Below are positions 44,089 through 52,755 of a DNA stretch of 64,000 nucleotides, piece after piece. Within the stretch, counting starts at the first letter, position 1. Each line of letters begins with the position of its first letter. The notes beneath the pieces were generated by a model, which searched no databases, was not told the origin of the DNA, and saw only the letters and a program-made list of their open reading frames with translations. A program made the position numbers and the translations under genes. The stretch comes from Microbulbifer thermotolerans (GTDB lineage: Bacteria; Pseudomonadota; Gammaproteobacteria; Pseudomonadales; Cellvibrionaceae): assembly GCF_900112305.1 (NCBI RefSeq), contig NZ_FOKT01000004.1, positions 275,209 through 339,208 of the forward strand, given 5' to 3'.

Positions 44089-46749
44089 ATGAAAGTCATG
44101 ACGACGTTCCAACTCAAACCCCTCGCCCTGGCGATGACCGTGATTGCCGTGCCGGTTGTGGCGCAAGCACAGAGCGCTGAGTTGCTGGAAGAGATTGAGG
44201 TTACGGCCAGTTACCGGGACAGCCTCTCTAAAGCGCTCAATCAAAAGCGTTACGCTGTGGGTAGTAAAGACACCATTCTGGCGGAGGATATTGCGGATTT
44301 TCCCGACTTGAACCTCGCCGAGTCCTTGCAGCGGATTCCGGGTGTAGCCATCACCCGCGATGCCGGTGAGGGCCGCAATATTTCCGTGCGCGGCCTGGGC
44401 CCCCAATTTACCCGCGTGCGCATCAACGGCCTGGAGGCCATTTCCACCACCGGCGGTACTGATTCCTCCGGTGGCGCAAACCGCAGCCGCTCCTTTGACT
44501 TCAATACCTTTGCTTCGGAGTTGTTTTCCAACCTGACCGTGCACAAGACGTCTTCGGCGGATTTGGACGAGGGCTCTCTCGGTGCCACTGTGGACCTGAA
44601 CACCGGCAAGCCCCTGGATTACGATGATACCTTTACTTTCGCCGCCAATGGACAAATGGGGTATAACGATCAGTCTGAGGAAGTCGATCCCCGCGCTTCT
44701 TTCCTGATTGCGGGCAAGAACGAAGCCGAGACGTTTGGCTGGATGGCTTCCTACTCCTACTCTGACCGCAATATTCTCGAGCAGGGCTTTTCCACTGTTC
44801 GTTGGAGTAACAGCGAAAACTTTGTCAATTGCTCCGCTTGTGCCGATGAAGCTGAGCTGGCTGCGCTGAATGAAGGGTTTTTCCCGCGTATCCCGCGCTA
44901 TGGAAACCTTACCCACGAGCAGCAGCGCCAGGGTTTTACCGGTACTCTGCAGTTCCGTCCCACTGACAGCACTGAAATTCTGGTGGATTACTTGACCTCC
45001 AACTTCGAGGCAACTCGTCAGGAGGAATTTGTTTCTGTCGGTATCAAGGAGAAATTCAACTATGAGGTTGTAGATGTCGTCGACTACACCATGGACAGTA
45101 ACGGCACTATTACTTCCATGACGCTCGATGACTATGCGGTTCGCATCGAAAACCGTTTCGATGAGCTGGAAACAAAATTCGATCAATTCTCGATTCGCGC
45201 TTCCCACGACTTCAGCGAGTCGTTGCGCGTGGACGGTATTATCGGTGCCTCTGAGTCCAACTTCTCCAACCCGGTACAAACTACCGCCATTATCGACGCC
45301 TATGGTATCGATGGTTCATTCACTTATACCGATAACGGAAATTTGGATTTCCATGGCTTTGATACCACCAATCCGGATAACTTCCAGTTATTCCAGCTTC
45401 GTCACCGCCCCAACAGTGTAGATAACACCTTCCAAACCATCGCTTTCAATGTCGAATATGACATCAACGATACTTGGAGAGCGAAAGCTGGTGTTTCCAG
45501 TAAGAGCTATGAGTTCGAAGTACAGGAATACCGTGCCGAGCCAAAATTCGCGGGGATATCTGCGGCAAACTTCGGCGGCAATATTGTATCCATGGAGGGG
45601 GTAAGCTGGTTCTCCCCGGACGTGGGTGATGTCTATGCGTTTGCTGCTGCGGACGTAGATGCAATCATGGGAGATAGGCCCTACGAAACCCGCCCACAGG
45701 ACAACCGCTCGGTTACAGAGGATGATACAGGTTTTTACCTGCAATTGAGCTGGGACAGTGAACTCGCAGGTCTTCCCTTCCGCGGAAACTTCGGTGTGCG
45801 CCATGTGACCACAGAGGTGGAGTCTTCCGGTTGGACCAAGCGCAAAACCGCTGATGGTGATGAAATTATCCCAGTCTCCGCGGAAAACGAGTACGACGAT
45901 GTGCTGCCGTCTCTGAACTTGGCGCTGGATGTGCGCGAGGATATGGTGGTGCGTTTTTCTGTCGCCGACGTGATGGCCCGTCCGTCACTGGGTGACTTGA
46001 GCCCTTACGGCAGTATTGATACCTACAATGGGGAAGTCAGTTTTGGCAATCCCAAGCTGGACCCCTTCCGCGCTCGTGCCTACGACCTCTCCTATGAGTG
46101 GTATTTTACCGATGATGCGGTGTTGGCCCTGGCATACTTCTATAAAGACGTTAACTCCTTCATAACCTCAGCGTCTGAAGACGGGCGCCCCTGGTCCGAA
46201 ACCGGCCTGGATGCGTCTGCGCTCGAAGGGGCCGGCGGTACCTTCGATGAAAACAGCCTGTGGAATATCAACAAAAAAGTGAATGGTGAAGGCGGCGAAC
46301 TGGAAGGCTTTGAAATCCAGTATCAACAGCCGGTGCTAGATAACTTTGGTGTCATTTTGAATTACACCTATGTGGATTCTGAAATGAACTACGGCACCAA
46401 GGAGGACCCGCTGTACGACGCCTTGACCGGCATGTCGAAGAATACCTACAACGCCACTGCATACTATGAGAATGATGTCTTCAGTGCGCGCGTGTCTTTC
46501 TCCAAGCGCAGTGATTATATGACGCGCTCGCCGGCATCCACGCGCAACGGCCTGACCTATGAAGGTACGCTCGGCACCACTAACGTTGACTTCGTTGCAA
46601 CTTACAACCTGAATGACAATACGACGCTGAGTTTTGAGGGCATTAACCTGACCGACGAACCCAACGTCCAGGTTGTGGACTTCGACCGTATCGTTGTTGA
46701 TCACACCACGGGTCGTCAATTCTATCTGGGTGCTAAGTACAAGTTCTGA
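44089..46749 (+). CDS. TonB-dependent receptor (TIGR01782-like)
   Basis: 886 residues from ATG 44089 (AAGCGGAG upstream). Signal peptide ends VVAQA-QS; a TonB box-like EEIEVTAS follows. The plug (about 45-190) has the DTILAEDIADFPDLNLAESLQRIPGV and NISVRGLGPQFTRVRINGLEA blocks characteristic of the TonB-Xanth-Caul group used for plant polysaccharide fragments; the barrel ends in the aromatic FYLGAKYKF. It probably brings oligogalacturonates across the outer membrane. An open frame upstream to 43960 contains the operator cluster and is not coding. Confidence 0.92.
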   Translation: MKVMTTFQLKPLALAMTVIAVPVVAQAQSAELLEEIEVTASYRDSLSKALNQKRYAVGSKDTILAEDIADFPDLNLAESLQRIPGVAITRDAGEGRNISVRGLGPQFTRVRINGLEAISTTGGTDSSGGANRSRSFDFNTFASELFSNLTVHKTSSADLDEGSLGATVDLNTGKPLDYDDTFTFAANGQMGYNDQSEEVDPRASFLIAGKNEAETFGWMASYSYSDRNILEQGFSTVRWSNSENFVNCSACADEAELAALNEGFFPRIPRYGNLTHEQQRQGFTGTLQFRPTDSTEILVDYLTSNFEATRQEEFVSVGIKEKFNYEVVDVVDYTMDSNGTITSMTLDDYAVRIENRFDELETKFDQFSIRASHDFSESLRVDGIIGASESNFSNPVQTTAIIDAYGIDGSFTYTDNGNLDFHGFDTTNPDNFQLFQLRHRPNSVDNTFQTIAFNVEYDINDTWRAKAGVSSKSYEFEVQEYRAEPKFAGISAANFGGNIVSMEGVSWFSPDVGDVYAFAAADVDAIMGDRPYETRPQDNRSVTEDDTGFYLQLSWDSELAGLPFRGNFGVRHVTTEVESSGWTKRKTADGDEIIPVSAENEYDDVLPSLNLALDVREDMVVRFSVADVMARPSLGDLSPYGSIDTYNGEVSFGNPKLDPFRARAYDLSYEWYFTDDAVLALAYFYKDVNSFITSASEDGRPWSETGLDASALEGAGGTFDENSLWNINKKVNGEGGELEGFEIQYQQPVLDNFGVILNYTYVDSEMNYGTKEDPLYDALTGMSKNTYNATAYYENDVFSARVSFSKRSDYMTRSPASTRNGLTYEGTLGTTNVDFVATYNLNDNTTLSFEGINLTDEPNVQVVDFDRIVVDHTTGRQFYLGAKYKF

Positions 46750-46784
46750 GTGATAGCGTTTCACTCGGTAACGTAACGCGGTTG

Positions 46785-46853
46785 CGGTCGGGTACGGAAT
46801 TCTGTCGGTGCTTTTTCCGGGTCAGAATTCGCAGCAGTACCCGACCGCTTTTT
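46785..46853 (+). terminator. Long rho-independent terminator after TonB receptor
   Basis: GCGGTCGGGTAC (46785-46796) pairs perfectly with GTACCCGACCGC (46837-46848), followed by TTTTT. An inner stem GAATTCTG/CAGAATTC extends it. The GH105 gene follows only 38 bp later, so read-through may set the ratio of receptor to enzyme. Confidence 0.85.
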
Positions 46854-46890
46854 CCATAACGAGATAAAAAGCGGATTCCTGGAGATTGAT

Positions 46891-49389
46891 GTGAAACGGT
46901 TTGGCATATCGGTATGCAAGGCGCTCCCTATCACATTGGCTGCGTTAATGCTTGGAGCCTGCGGTGAAGAAAAGGCGGGAGCACAGAAAGAAGAAGCTCT
47001 CCAGGCACTTGAGCAGCCGCTGGCCGACAAGATCATTGCCCGGTTACAACTTTCCAACCCGTCGGATTTCCCGCGTCTGGACGAAGCCGTCTACCTGAGC
47101 TTCCGTGAACTGGGGTTGGCGGACAACTACGCTCACCCACTGGCGGTAAAAGGGAAAACGCTGTTGCCGGTGCAGCGGGTAGACCGGGATGCGGACGGCA
47201 GTATAGATGGGGTTATCTTCCTGGTGGATATACAGGTGGACGAAACCCTCGACCTGCAAATCCTGCCCGCAATTGAAACCGTACAGCCAGAACCCAAGCG
47301 CACGCAGGCGGAAATCTCCCATAAGAGCGGCGGCCGTTGGGTGGGCAATAAATACGAAGGCGGCAGTTTCCAAAATGTCAGCACTCTCGATGTGCCTCCA
47401 GAGCACACGGATCACTCATACTTTATCCGCTACGAAGGGCCGGGTATCGAATCCGATCTGGTTGGCTATCGGGTCTACCTCGATTGGCGCAATGGCTTCG
47501 ATATTTTCGGAAAGAAGGTGCGTGAGCCCGTACTGCAGGATGTGGGGCAGGATGGTTTTGATTCCTATCACCAGATGGCCGACTGGGGTATGGATATATT
47601 GAAAGTTGGCGACGCCCTGGGCATTGGTGGCTACGGCTACTGGGATGGTGAGAAAGTTGTAAGGGTCAGCGATGTCCAGAACTGGAGTGCGAAGATCCTC
47701 GATAACGGCAACCTCTACTCCGCTTTCAGCATTAAATACCAGGGGTGGAAACCGGATGAGGACCTGCAGGCAGACCTGACAGCGGTTATGTCGATCGCTG
47801 CCGGCAGCCGCCTGGTGGAAGTGCGGGGGCACACAGACAGGGCCATTGGTGCTCCGGTCGCGGGTATAGTCAAACATCCCGGCACGCAATTGATCGTGGG
47901 CGACTTGGATATTCCCGGCAGTGCCTGGACTTATATCGGCACTTGGGGGCGGCAGAGCCTGGATGGCAGCGATCTTGGCATGGGGCTGTTGGTCCAGAAA
48001 AAATTTGTTCGCGAAATAACGGAAGACGAGCACAACCGGGTGGTGGTGTTCAAGGAGCCGGCCACCCATGAATTTAACTACTACTTCACCGCCGCCTGGG
48101 CTGGTGAAGGGGAAAGCCGTCACGGCCCCATTACCAGTGCCGAAGACTTTGAGCGTTATCTGGCCCGGGAAGCGGAAAAGCGCACCATTCCACTGCGCAA
48201 ACGCCTGACGACTGCTGTTAGTGAAGCGCAGACACAGCAGCCCCTGAGCGCGGAGGTCGCGCTGGCGTGGAGCAAGCGCATGGCGGATTCAGAGCTGGAA
48301 CGCAGCGCCCTGCAACTGGGTTTTGGCGGTGTGGATCCGCACCGCAAGCGCCCGGCCTATTTCGAGTACACCACCGGACTGCTGATGCAGGCCTATGACG
48401 ACCTTAACCAGGTGAGTCCGGATGCGCGTTACGCGGCAGCGGTGGAAAAAGTGATGGGCTCCTTTGTCAATGAGGATGGCAGCATCAATGGCTACGTGCA
48501 GTCGAAATTCAATATCGACAGTATCAATGCGGGTAAGGTGCTGCTGCGGATGTATGAACGCAATGGCAAAGAGCAATATCAGACGGCGGTAGACACGCTG
48601 CGCGAACAACTGAAGCAGCATCCACGCACCGATGCCGGTGCTTTTTGGCACAAAAAAATCTACCCACACCAGGTGTGGCTGGATGGTGTTTATATGGGAA
48701 TTCCTTTTCTGGCGCACTACGAAAAACTGCGTGGCCAAGGGGATTTTGAAGAAGTACTAGCGGAATTCAGGGTGGTGCGGGAAAAGCTGCGCGACCCGCG
48801 AACCGGCCTGTACTTCCACGGCTGGGACGAGGTCCGTAATCAGGTCTGGGCGGATGACAAGAGCGGCCTCTCGCCGAATTTCTGGTCCCGTGGAATGGGG
48901 TGGATGGCCATGGCGCTGGTGGACGTGCTCGATTATCTCCCCGAGGAAAACAAAGACGACCGCCAGTATCTGATTGACATGATCAATGACCTGGCGCCGA
49001 CGTTGAAAAAATACCAGGACCCTGAAAGCGGCACTTGGTATCAGGTCACCGACAAGGCGGGCGCTCGCGGCAATTACCTGGAGGCAAGTGGCAGCAGCAT
49101 GTTCACCTACTTTTTTGCCAAGGCGATCCTCAAGGGATATTTGCCGGAATCCTGGCTGCCGGTGGCGAAGAAATCCTATCAGGGCCTGTTGAATGAATTT
49201 GTTCGGGTGCATAACGACGGCAGCATTAGTCTGACCAGTAACTGCGAAGTGGCGGGGCTTGGCTTCGGCCGCGACGGCAGCTACCGCTACTACATGAGCG
49301 AGCCGGTGGTCGATGATGATCTCAAGGGCGTAGGCCCCTTTATCATGGCCGGAGTGGAAATGCACAAATTGTTGAACCGATACAACTGA
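46891..49389 (+). CDS. DUF4861-GH105 lipoprotein, unsaturated (rhamno)galacturonyl hydrolase
   Basis: 832 residues. Lipobox LGAC (Cys24) anchors it to a membrane. Residues about 35-425 form a DUF4861 domain (RVDRDADGSIDGVIFLVDIQ, TDHSYFIRYEGPGIESDLVGYRVYLDWRNGFDIFGK), and residues about 455-832 a GH88/GH105 alpha6/alpha6 barrel (KKIYPHQVWLDGVYMGIPFLAHY with the catalytic Asp, NFWSRGMGWMAMALVDVLDYLP, NYLEASGSSMFTYFFAKAI). GH105 enzymes release the 4,5-unsaturated uronate left by pectate lyase, feeding KduI. DUF4861 is of unknown role. GTG start with TGGAG upstream; ends 10 bp before kduI. Confidence 0.88.
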   Translation: MKRFGISVCKALPITLAALMLGACGEEKAGAQKEEALQALEQPLADKIIARLQLSNPSDFPRLDEAVYLSFRELGLADNYAHPLAVKGKTLLPVQRVDRDADGSIDGVIFLVDIQVDETLDLQILPAIETVQPEPKRTQAEISHKSGGRWVGNKYEGGSFQNVSTLDVPPEHTDHSYFIRYEGPGIESDLVGYRVYLDWRNGFDIFGKKVREPVLQDVGQDGFDSYHQMADWGMDILKVGDALGIGGYGYWDGEKVVRVSDVQNWSAKILDNGNLYSAFSIKYQGWKPDEDLQADLTAVMSIAAGSRLVEVRGHTDRAIGAPVAGIVKHPGTQLIVGDLDIPGSAWTYIGTWGRQSLDGSDLGMGLLVQKKFVREITEDEHNRVVVFKEPATHEFNYYFTAAWAGEGESRHGPITSAEDFERYLAREAEKRTIPLRKRLTTAVSEAQTQQPLSAEVALAWSKRMADSELERSALQLGFGGVDPHRKRPAYFEYTTGLLMQAYDDLNQVSPDARYAAAVEKVMGSFVNEDGSINGYVQSKFNIDSINAGKVLLRMYERNGKEQYQTAVDTLREQLKQHPRTDAGAFWHKKIYPHQVWLDGVYMGIPFLAHYEKLRGQGDFEEVLAEFRVVREKLRDPRTGLYFHGWDEVRNQVWADDKSGLSPNFWSRGMGWMAMALVDVLDYLPEENKDDRQYLIDMINDLAPTLKKYQDPESGTWYQVTDKAGARGNYLEASGSSMFTYFFAKAILKGYLPESWLPVAKKSYQGLLNEFVRVHNDGSISLTSNCEVAGLGFGRDGSYRYYMSEPVVDDDLKGVGPFIMAGVEMHKLLNRYN

Positions 49390-49399
49390 GAGGTTGACG

Positions 49400-50242
49400 A
49401 TGACCACCTTATACGAAGAACGCTTTGTGCCGCATCCGCGCGACTATGTCCGCTACGACACCGAGCGCCTGCGGGAGGAGTTCCTGGTGCCGGTGCTATT
49501 TGATGCGGACAAAACACGTCTGACCTACTCCCATGTAGACAGAATGATTGTCGGTGGTGTTATGCCGGTGACAAAAACAATTGAGTTGGAATCCATTGAA
49601 CCGCTGAAGGCGGAATTTTTTTTGCAGCGCCGCGAACTGGGTGCGATCAATATCGGTGGGCCCGGTATTGTGGAAGTGGACGGGACCCAATACGAAATAG
49701 ATTGTAAAGAGGCCATGTATATCGGCCGTGGCGCCAGGATGGTGAAATTCTCCAGCCGGGATTCGGCGGCGCCAGCGAAATTCTACTTGAACTCCACGCC
49801 CGCGCATCGCGAGTGCCCGACACGCAAAGTGGGGCAGGAGGACGCCAAGGTGCTGGAAATGGGCGCTGGAGAAACCTGTAATCAGCGTGTGATCCGCCAG
49901 TTGCTGGTGAAAGAAGTGGTGGACACCTGTCAGTTGCAGATGGGGATGACCGAGCTCGCCCCCGGCAGCGTCTGGAACACCATGCCGGCCCATACACACA
50001 GTCGCAGGATGGAAGCCTATATGTACTTCAACCTGCCGGAAGACCAGGCGGTTTGCCACTTTATGGGACCACCACAGCAGACCCGCCTTATCTGGATGGC
50101 CAATGAGCAGGCCGTGATTTCACCCGCCTGGTCTTTGCACTCCGGCGTGGGGACAAGCAATTACACCTTTATCTGGGGCATGGCCGGAGAAAATCTGGAT
50201 TACACCGATATGGATTTTGTGCAACCGAACGAGCTGCGTTGA
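49400..50242 (+). CDS. kduI: 5-dehydro-4-deoxy-D-glucuronate isomerase
   Basis: 280-residue cupin-like isomerase converting 5-keto-4-deoxyuronate to 2,5-diketo-3-deoxygluconate. The zinc ligands of the family are all present: His198, His200, Glu205 (PAHTHSRRMEAYMYF) and His247 (SLHSGVGTSNYTF), displaced by two from E. coli KduI. ATG 49400 follows GAGAGG. Overall length fits (E. coli 278). Lies in an apparent operon with GH105 upstream and kduD 54 bp downstream. Confidence 0.95.
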   Translation: MTTLYEERFVPHPRDYVRYDTERLREEFLVPVLFDADKTRLTYSHVDRMIVGGVMPVTKTIELESIEPLKAEFFLQRRELGAINIGGPGIVEVDGTQYEIDCKEAMYIGRGARMVKFSSRDSAAPAKFYLNSTPAHRECPTRKVGQEDAKVLEMGAGETCNQRVIRQLLVKEVVDTCQLQMGMTELAPGSVWNTMPAHTHSRRMEAYMYFNLPEDQAVCHFMGPPQQTRLIWMANEQAVISPAWSLHSGVGTSNYTFIWGMAGENLDYTDMDFVQPNELR

Positions 50243-50296
50243 TTTTTTTCATTCACCTTTCCGTGGGAAAGCAGCAACGAATACAGGTGGAAAACA

Positions 50297-51085
50297 ATGT
50301 CTTCACTGTTTGATTTAACCGGTAAGCTCGCCTTGCTGACCGGCGCCACTCATGGTCTCGGTATGGCTATGGCGGAAGGCTTGGGGAATGCGGGTGCCAA
50401 ACTGGTGATTACGGGGCATTCCTCTCAGGAAAAGCTGGACAAAGCCGTTGCCAGTTTGCGGGAAAAGGGCTACGACGCCCATGGGTATCTGTTCAATGTC
50501 ACCGACGAGGCGCAAGTCGCTGATGCGGTGGGGCAGATTGAGGGCGAGTGCGCGCCCATCGATATTCTGGTCAACAATGCCGGCATTATTAAACGGACAC
50601 CCCTGCTGGAAATGTCGCTCGAGGACTGGCGGCAGGTGATAGAAACCGACCTCACCGGAGTCTTTACCATGACCCGGCCGGTGGCGAAACGCATGATTGA
50701 GCGCGGCGCCGGGAAGATCATCAATATCTGCTCGATGATGAGCGAGTTGGGAAGGGACAATGTGGCTGCCTATGCGGCGGCAAAGGGTGGTTTGAAAATG
50801 CTGACTCGCAATATGGCCACAGAGTGGGCCAGATACAATGTGCAGGTCAACGGTATCGGTCCGGGATATTTCGCCACCAGTCAGACAGCGCCGATTCGCG
50901 TCGATGGCCACCCGTTCAATGAATTTATAATCAATCGCACACCCGCGGGGCGCTGGGGCAATCCGGAAGATCTTCAGGGTACCGCGGTATTTCTTGCCAG
51001 TCGCGCGAGTGATTTTGTCACCGGGCAGATTGTGTACGTGGATGGCGGTATTCTGGCGACTATCGGCAAGCCTTACAGTGACTAG
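50297..51085 (+). CDS. kduD: 2-dehydro-3-deoxy-D-gluconate 5-dehydrogenase
   Basis: 262-residue short-chain dehydrogenase reducing 2,5-diketo-3-deoxygluconate to 2-keto-3-deoxygluconate with NAD(P)H. Rossmann motif TGATHGLG (15-22), catalytic Ser146, Tyr159 and Lys163 (YAAAK). The position after kduI and the family length make this assignment firm. A strong hairpin terminator follows. Confidence 0.95.
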   Translation: MSSLFDLTGKLALLTGATHGLGMAMAEGLGNAGAKLVITGHSSQEKLDKAVASLREKGYDAHGYLFNVTDEAQVADAVGQIEGECAPIDILVNNAGIIKRTPLLEMSLEDWRQVIETDLTGVFTMTRPVAKRMIERGAGKIINICSMMSELGRDNVAAYAAAKGGLKMLTRNMATEWARYNVQVNGIGPGYFATSQTAPIRVDGHPFNEFIINRTPAGRWGNPEDLQGTAVFLASRASDFVTGQIVYVDGGILATIGKPYSD

Positions 51086-51124
51086 CGCAAGAAAAGCAGG
51101 GCGTGTAGTGGGATAGAGATGGCG

Positions 51125-51160
51125 AAACCGCCGCATACAGGGATGTATGCGGCGGTTTTC
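51125..51160. terminator. Bidirectional terminator between kduD and uxuB
   Basis: AAACCGCCGCATACA pairs perfectly over 15 bases with TGTATGCGGCGGTTT, loop GGGA, then TTCAATTTT. It serves convergent genes. Confidence 0.85.
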
Positions 51161-51164
51161 AATT

Positions 51165-52658
51165 TTAGGCAGGACTTTTCTCAAACTGCGTCCGCACGCA
51201 GGTCAGTACGCCGTGCTGCTTCAGGCGGGTCAGCCAGCCGCTGAGTGCGCTGTGCAGTCTTTCGCTTTGTCGCAGATCTGCCCCAAACACCGCGGAAAAT
51301 TGTAAAAAAGCAGCGGTCAATTCGCTGGTGTCGTCAGCGTGTCGGTCGCAGAGTGCTTTCAGATCCGCAGCCAGGGGATCTGAAACTTCAATTGTATTTC
51401 CTGCATCGTCTACCGCAGAGACGTAGCGTATCCAGCAGGCCAGCGCGAAAGATAGGAGATCGATAGGACCACCGTTCGCCAATTGGTGTCGCAGCGTGCC
51501 CAACCAGCGCTGAGGAATTTTTTGCGATCCGTCCATGGCAATCTGCCAAGTGCGGTGGCGCAGGGCGCGGTTGGAAAAGCGCTCCAGCAATTGCTGGCGG
51601 TATTTTTCCAGATCGAAGCCTCGTGGTGCTTCGACAGCAGTGCCGGCTTCGGTGGCGAGGAAATGCTGTGCCAGGGCAGCGAATGCCGGTTCCGCCATCA
51701 CGTCGGCAATGGTTTCAAAACCGGCCAGGTAACCGCTGTAGGCAAGCAGCGAGTGGCAGCCATTCAACAGCCGTAGCTTGATCAGTTCGTAGGGCTCGAC
51801 ATCTTCCACAAAAGTCGCGCCCGCGCGATCCCAGTCCGGGCGCCCGCGGAGGAAGTTGTCCTCGATCACCCATTGGCTGAAGGGTTCCGCTACTACCGCG
51901 GCGTTGTCGCGTAGACCGAGCATATTTTCCAGTGCCTCTCGGTCGGTGTCTGTGGTGGCCGGCACTATGCGATCGATCATGGTGCTGGGGCAGCGGGTGT
52001 TTACTTTTATCCAGCTAGCCAGGTCGGGGTCGACTTGTTCCGCGAATTCGAACAAGACCCGTTGCAATAGCTTGCCATTGGCGGGGAGATTATCGCACGA
52101 GAGCAGAGTAAACCCAGGCAGGCCCTTATCCATGCGCGCCTGCAATGCGTAGACGATAAAGCCGAGGGCACTTTTGGGGGATTGGGGATTGGCCAGATCG
52201 TGCTGGATATCGGGGTGTTGCAGGTTCAGGGTGCCGCTGGCGGGGTCATGGCAATAGCCCTTCTCGGTGATGGTGAGAGAGACAATCCGAATTTCCCCAT
52301 CGGTCATGGCTTCCAGAAGCGCGCCCGGGTTTTCGGGCGCGACATAGACATGCTGTACACAACCTATAACGCGAACCTTTTCCCCGGCATTACTTTTTTC
52401 CACCACAGAGTAAAGGTAGTCCTGGGGTGCCAGCTGGTCGCGTACCGCCGGCGAGCGCAAGCTGGCGGCGATAATCCCCCATTCGCTTGCCCCCTCCACC
52501 AGCAGCTGTTCCGTATACCAAGCCTGATGGGCGCGGTGGAAGGCGCCTATTCCCAAATGCACGATACCGGCTCTGATCGTATTGCGGTCGTAGTCCGGTA
52601 TGGTGACGGAATCCGGCAACAGGTTCAGTGTGTGCCTGTTCAGAAGTTTTTTACTCAT
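51165..52658 (-). CDS. uxuB: UxuB-type fructuronate/tagaturonate reductase (mannitol dehydrogenase family)
   Basis: 497-residue NAD-dependent long-chain polyol dehydrogenase. IRAGIVHLGIGAFHRAHQAWYTEQLL is the nucleotide-binding N terminus typical of UxuB; KVNTRCPSTMIDRIVP and KLRLLNGCHSLLAYSGYLAG (with the catalytic Lys/Asn/His set) belong to the C-terminal catalytic domain. UxuB usually reduces fructuronate to mannonate. In this locus, however, UxaA is present and no uxuA or classical uxaB is seen, so tagaturonate may be its main substrate. It lies 97 bp after uxaC on the same strand. Confidence 0.85.
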   Translation of the reverse strand: MSKKLLNRHTLNLLPDSVTIPDYDRNTIRAGIVHLGIGAFHRAHQAWYTEQLLVEGASEWGIIAASLRSPAVRDQLAPQDYLYSVVEKSNAGEKVRVIGCVQHVYVAPENPGALLEAMTDGEIRIVSLTITEKGYCHDPASGTLNLQHPDIQHDLANPQSPKSALGFIVYALQARMDKGLPGFTLLSCDNLPANGKLLQRVLFEFAEQVDPDLASWIKVNTRCPSTMIDRIVPATTDTDREALENMLGLRDNAAVVAEPFSQWVIEDNFLRGRPDWDRAGATFVEDVEPYELIKLRLLNGCHSLLAYSGYLAGFETIADVMAEPAFAALAQHFLATEAGTAVEAPRGFDLEKYRQQLLERFSNRALRHRTWQIAMDGSQKIPQRWLGTLRHQLANGGPIDLLSFALACWIRYVSAVDDAGNTIEVSDPLAADLKALCDRHADDTSELTAAFLQFSAVFGADLRQSERLHSALSGWLTRLKQHGVLTCVRTQFEKSPA

Positions 52659-52682
52659 TGATATTTTCCGGGACTCGGTGGA

Positions 52683-52728
52683 TGTCCGCGATCATTTGGC
52701 TGGTGTTTTACCGGTTCGATCGCGGACA
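52683..52728. other. Intercistronic hairpin between uxaC and uxuB
   Basis: TGTCCGCGATC pairs perfectly over 11 bp with GATCGCGGACA across a 24-base loop. There is no T-run on either side, so it may be an RNA-stabilising or processing element rather than a terminator. Confidence 0.5.
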
Positions 52729-52755
52729 CTGCTATATGCACGGGCGTTTGCCCAA

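Noticed and set aside
43951-45279. 442-codon minus-strand frame opposite the TonB receptor
   Set aside because: Antisense shadow; the plus-strand product has the complete receptor architecture.
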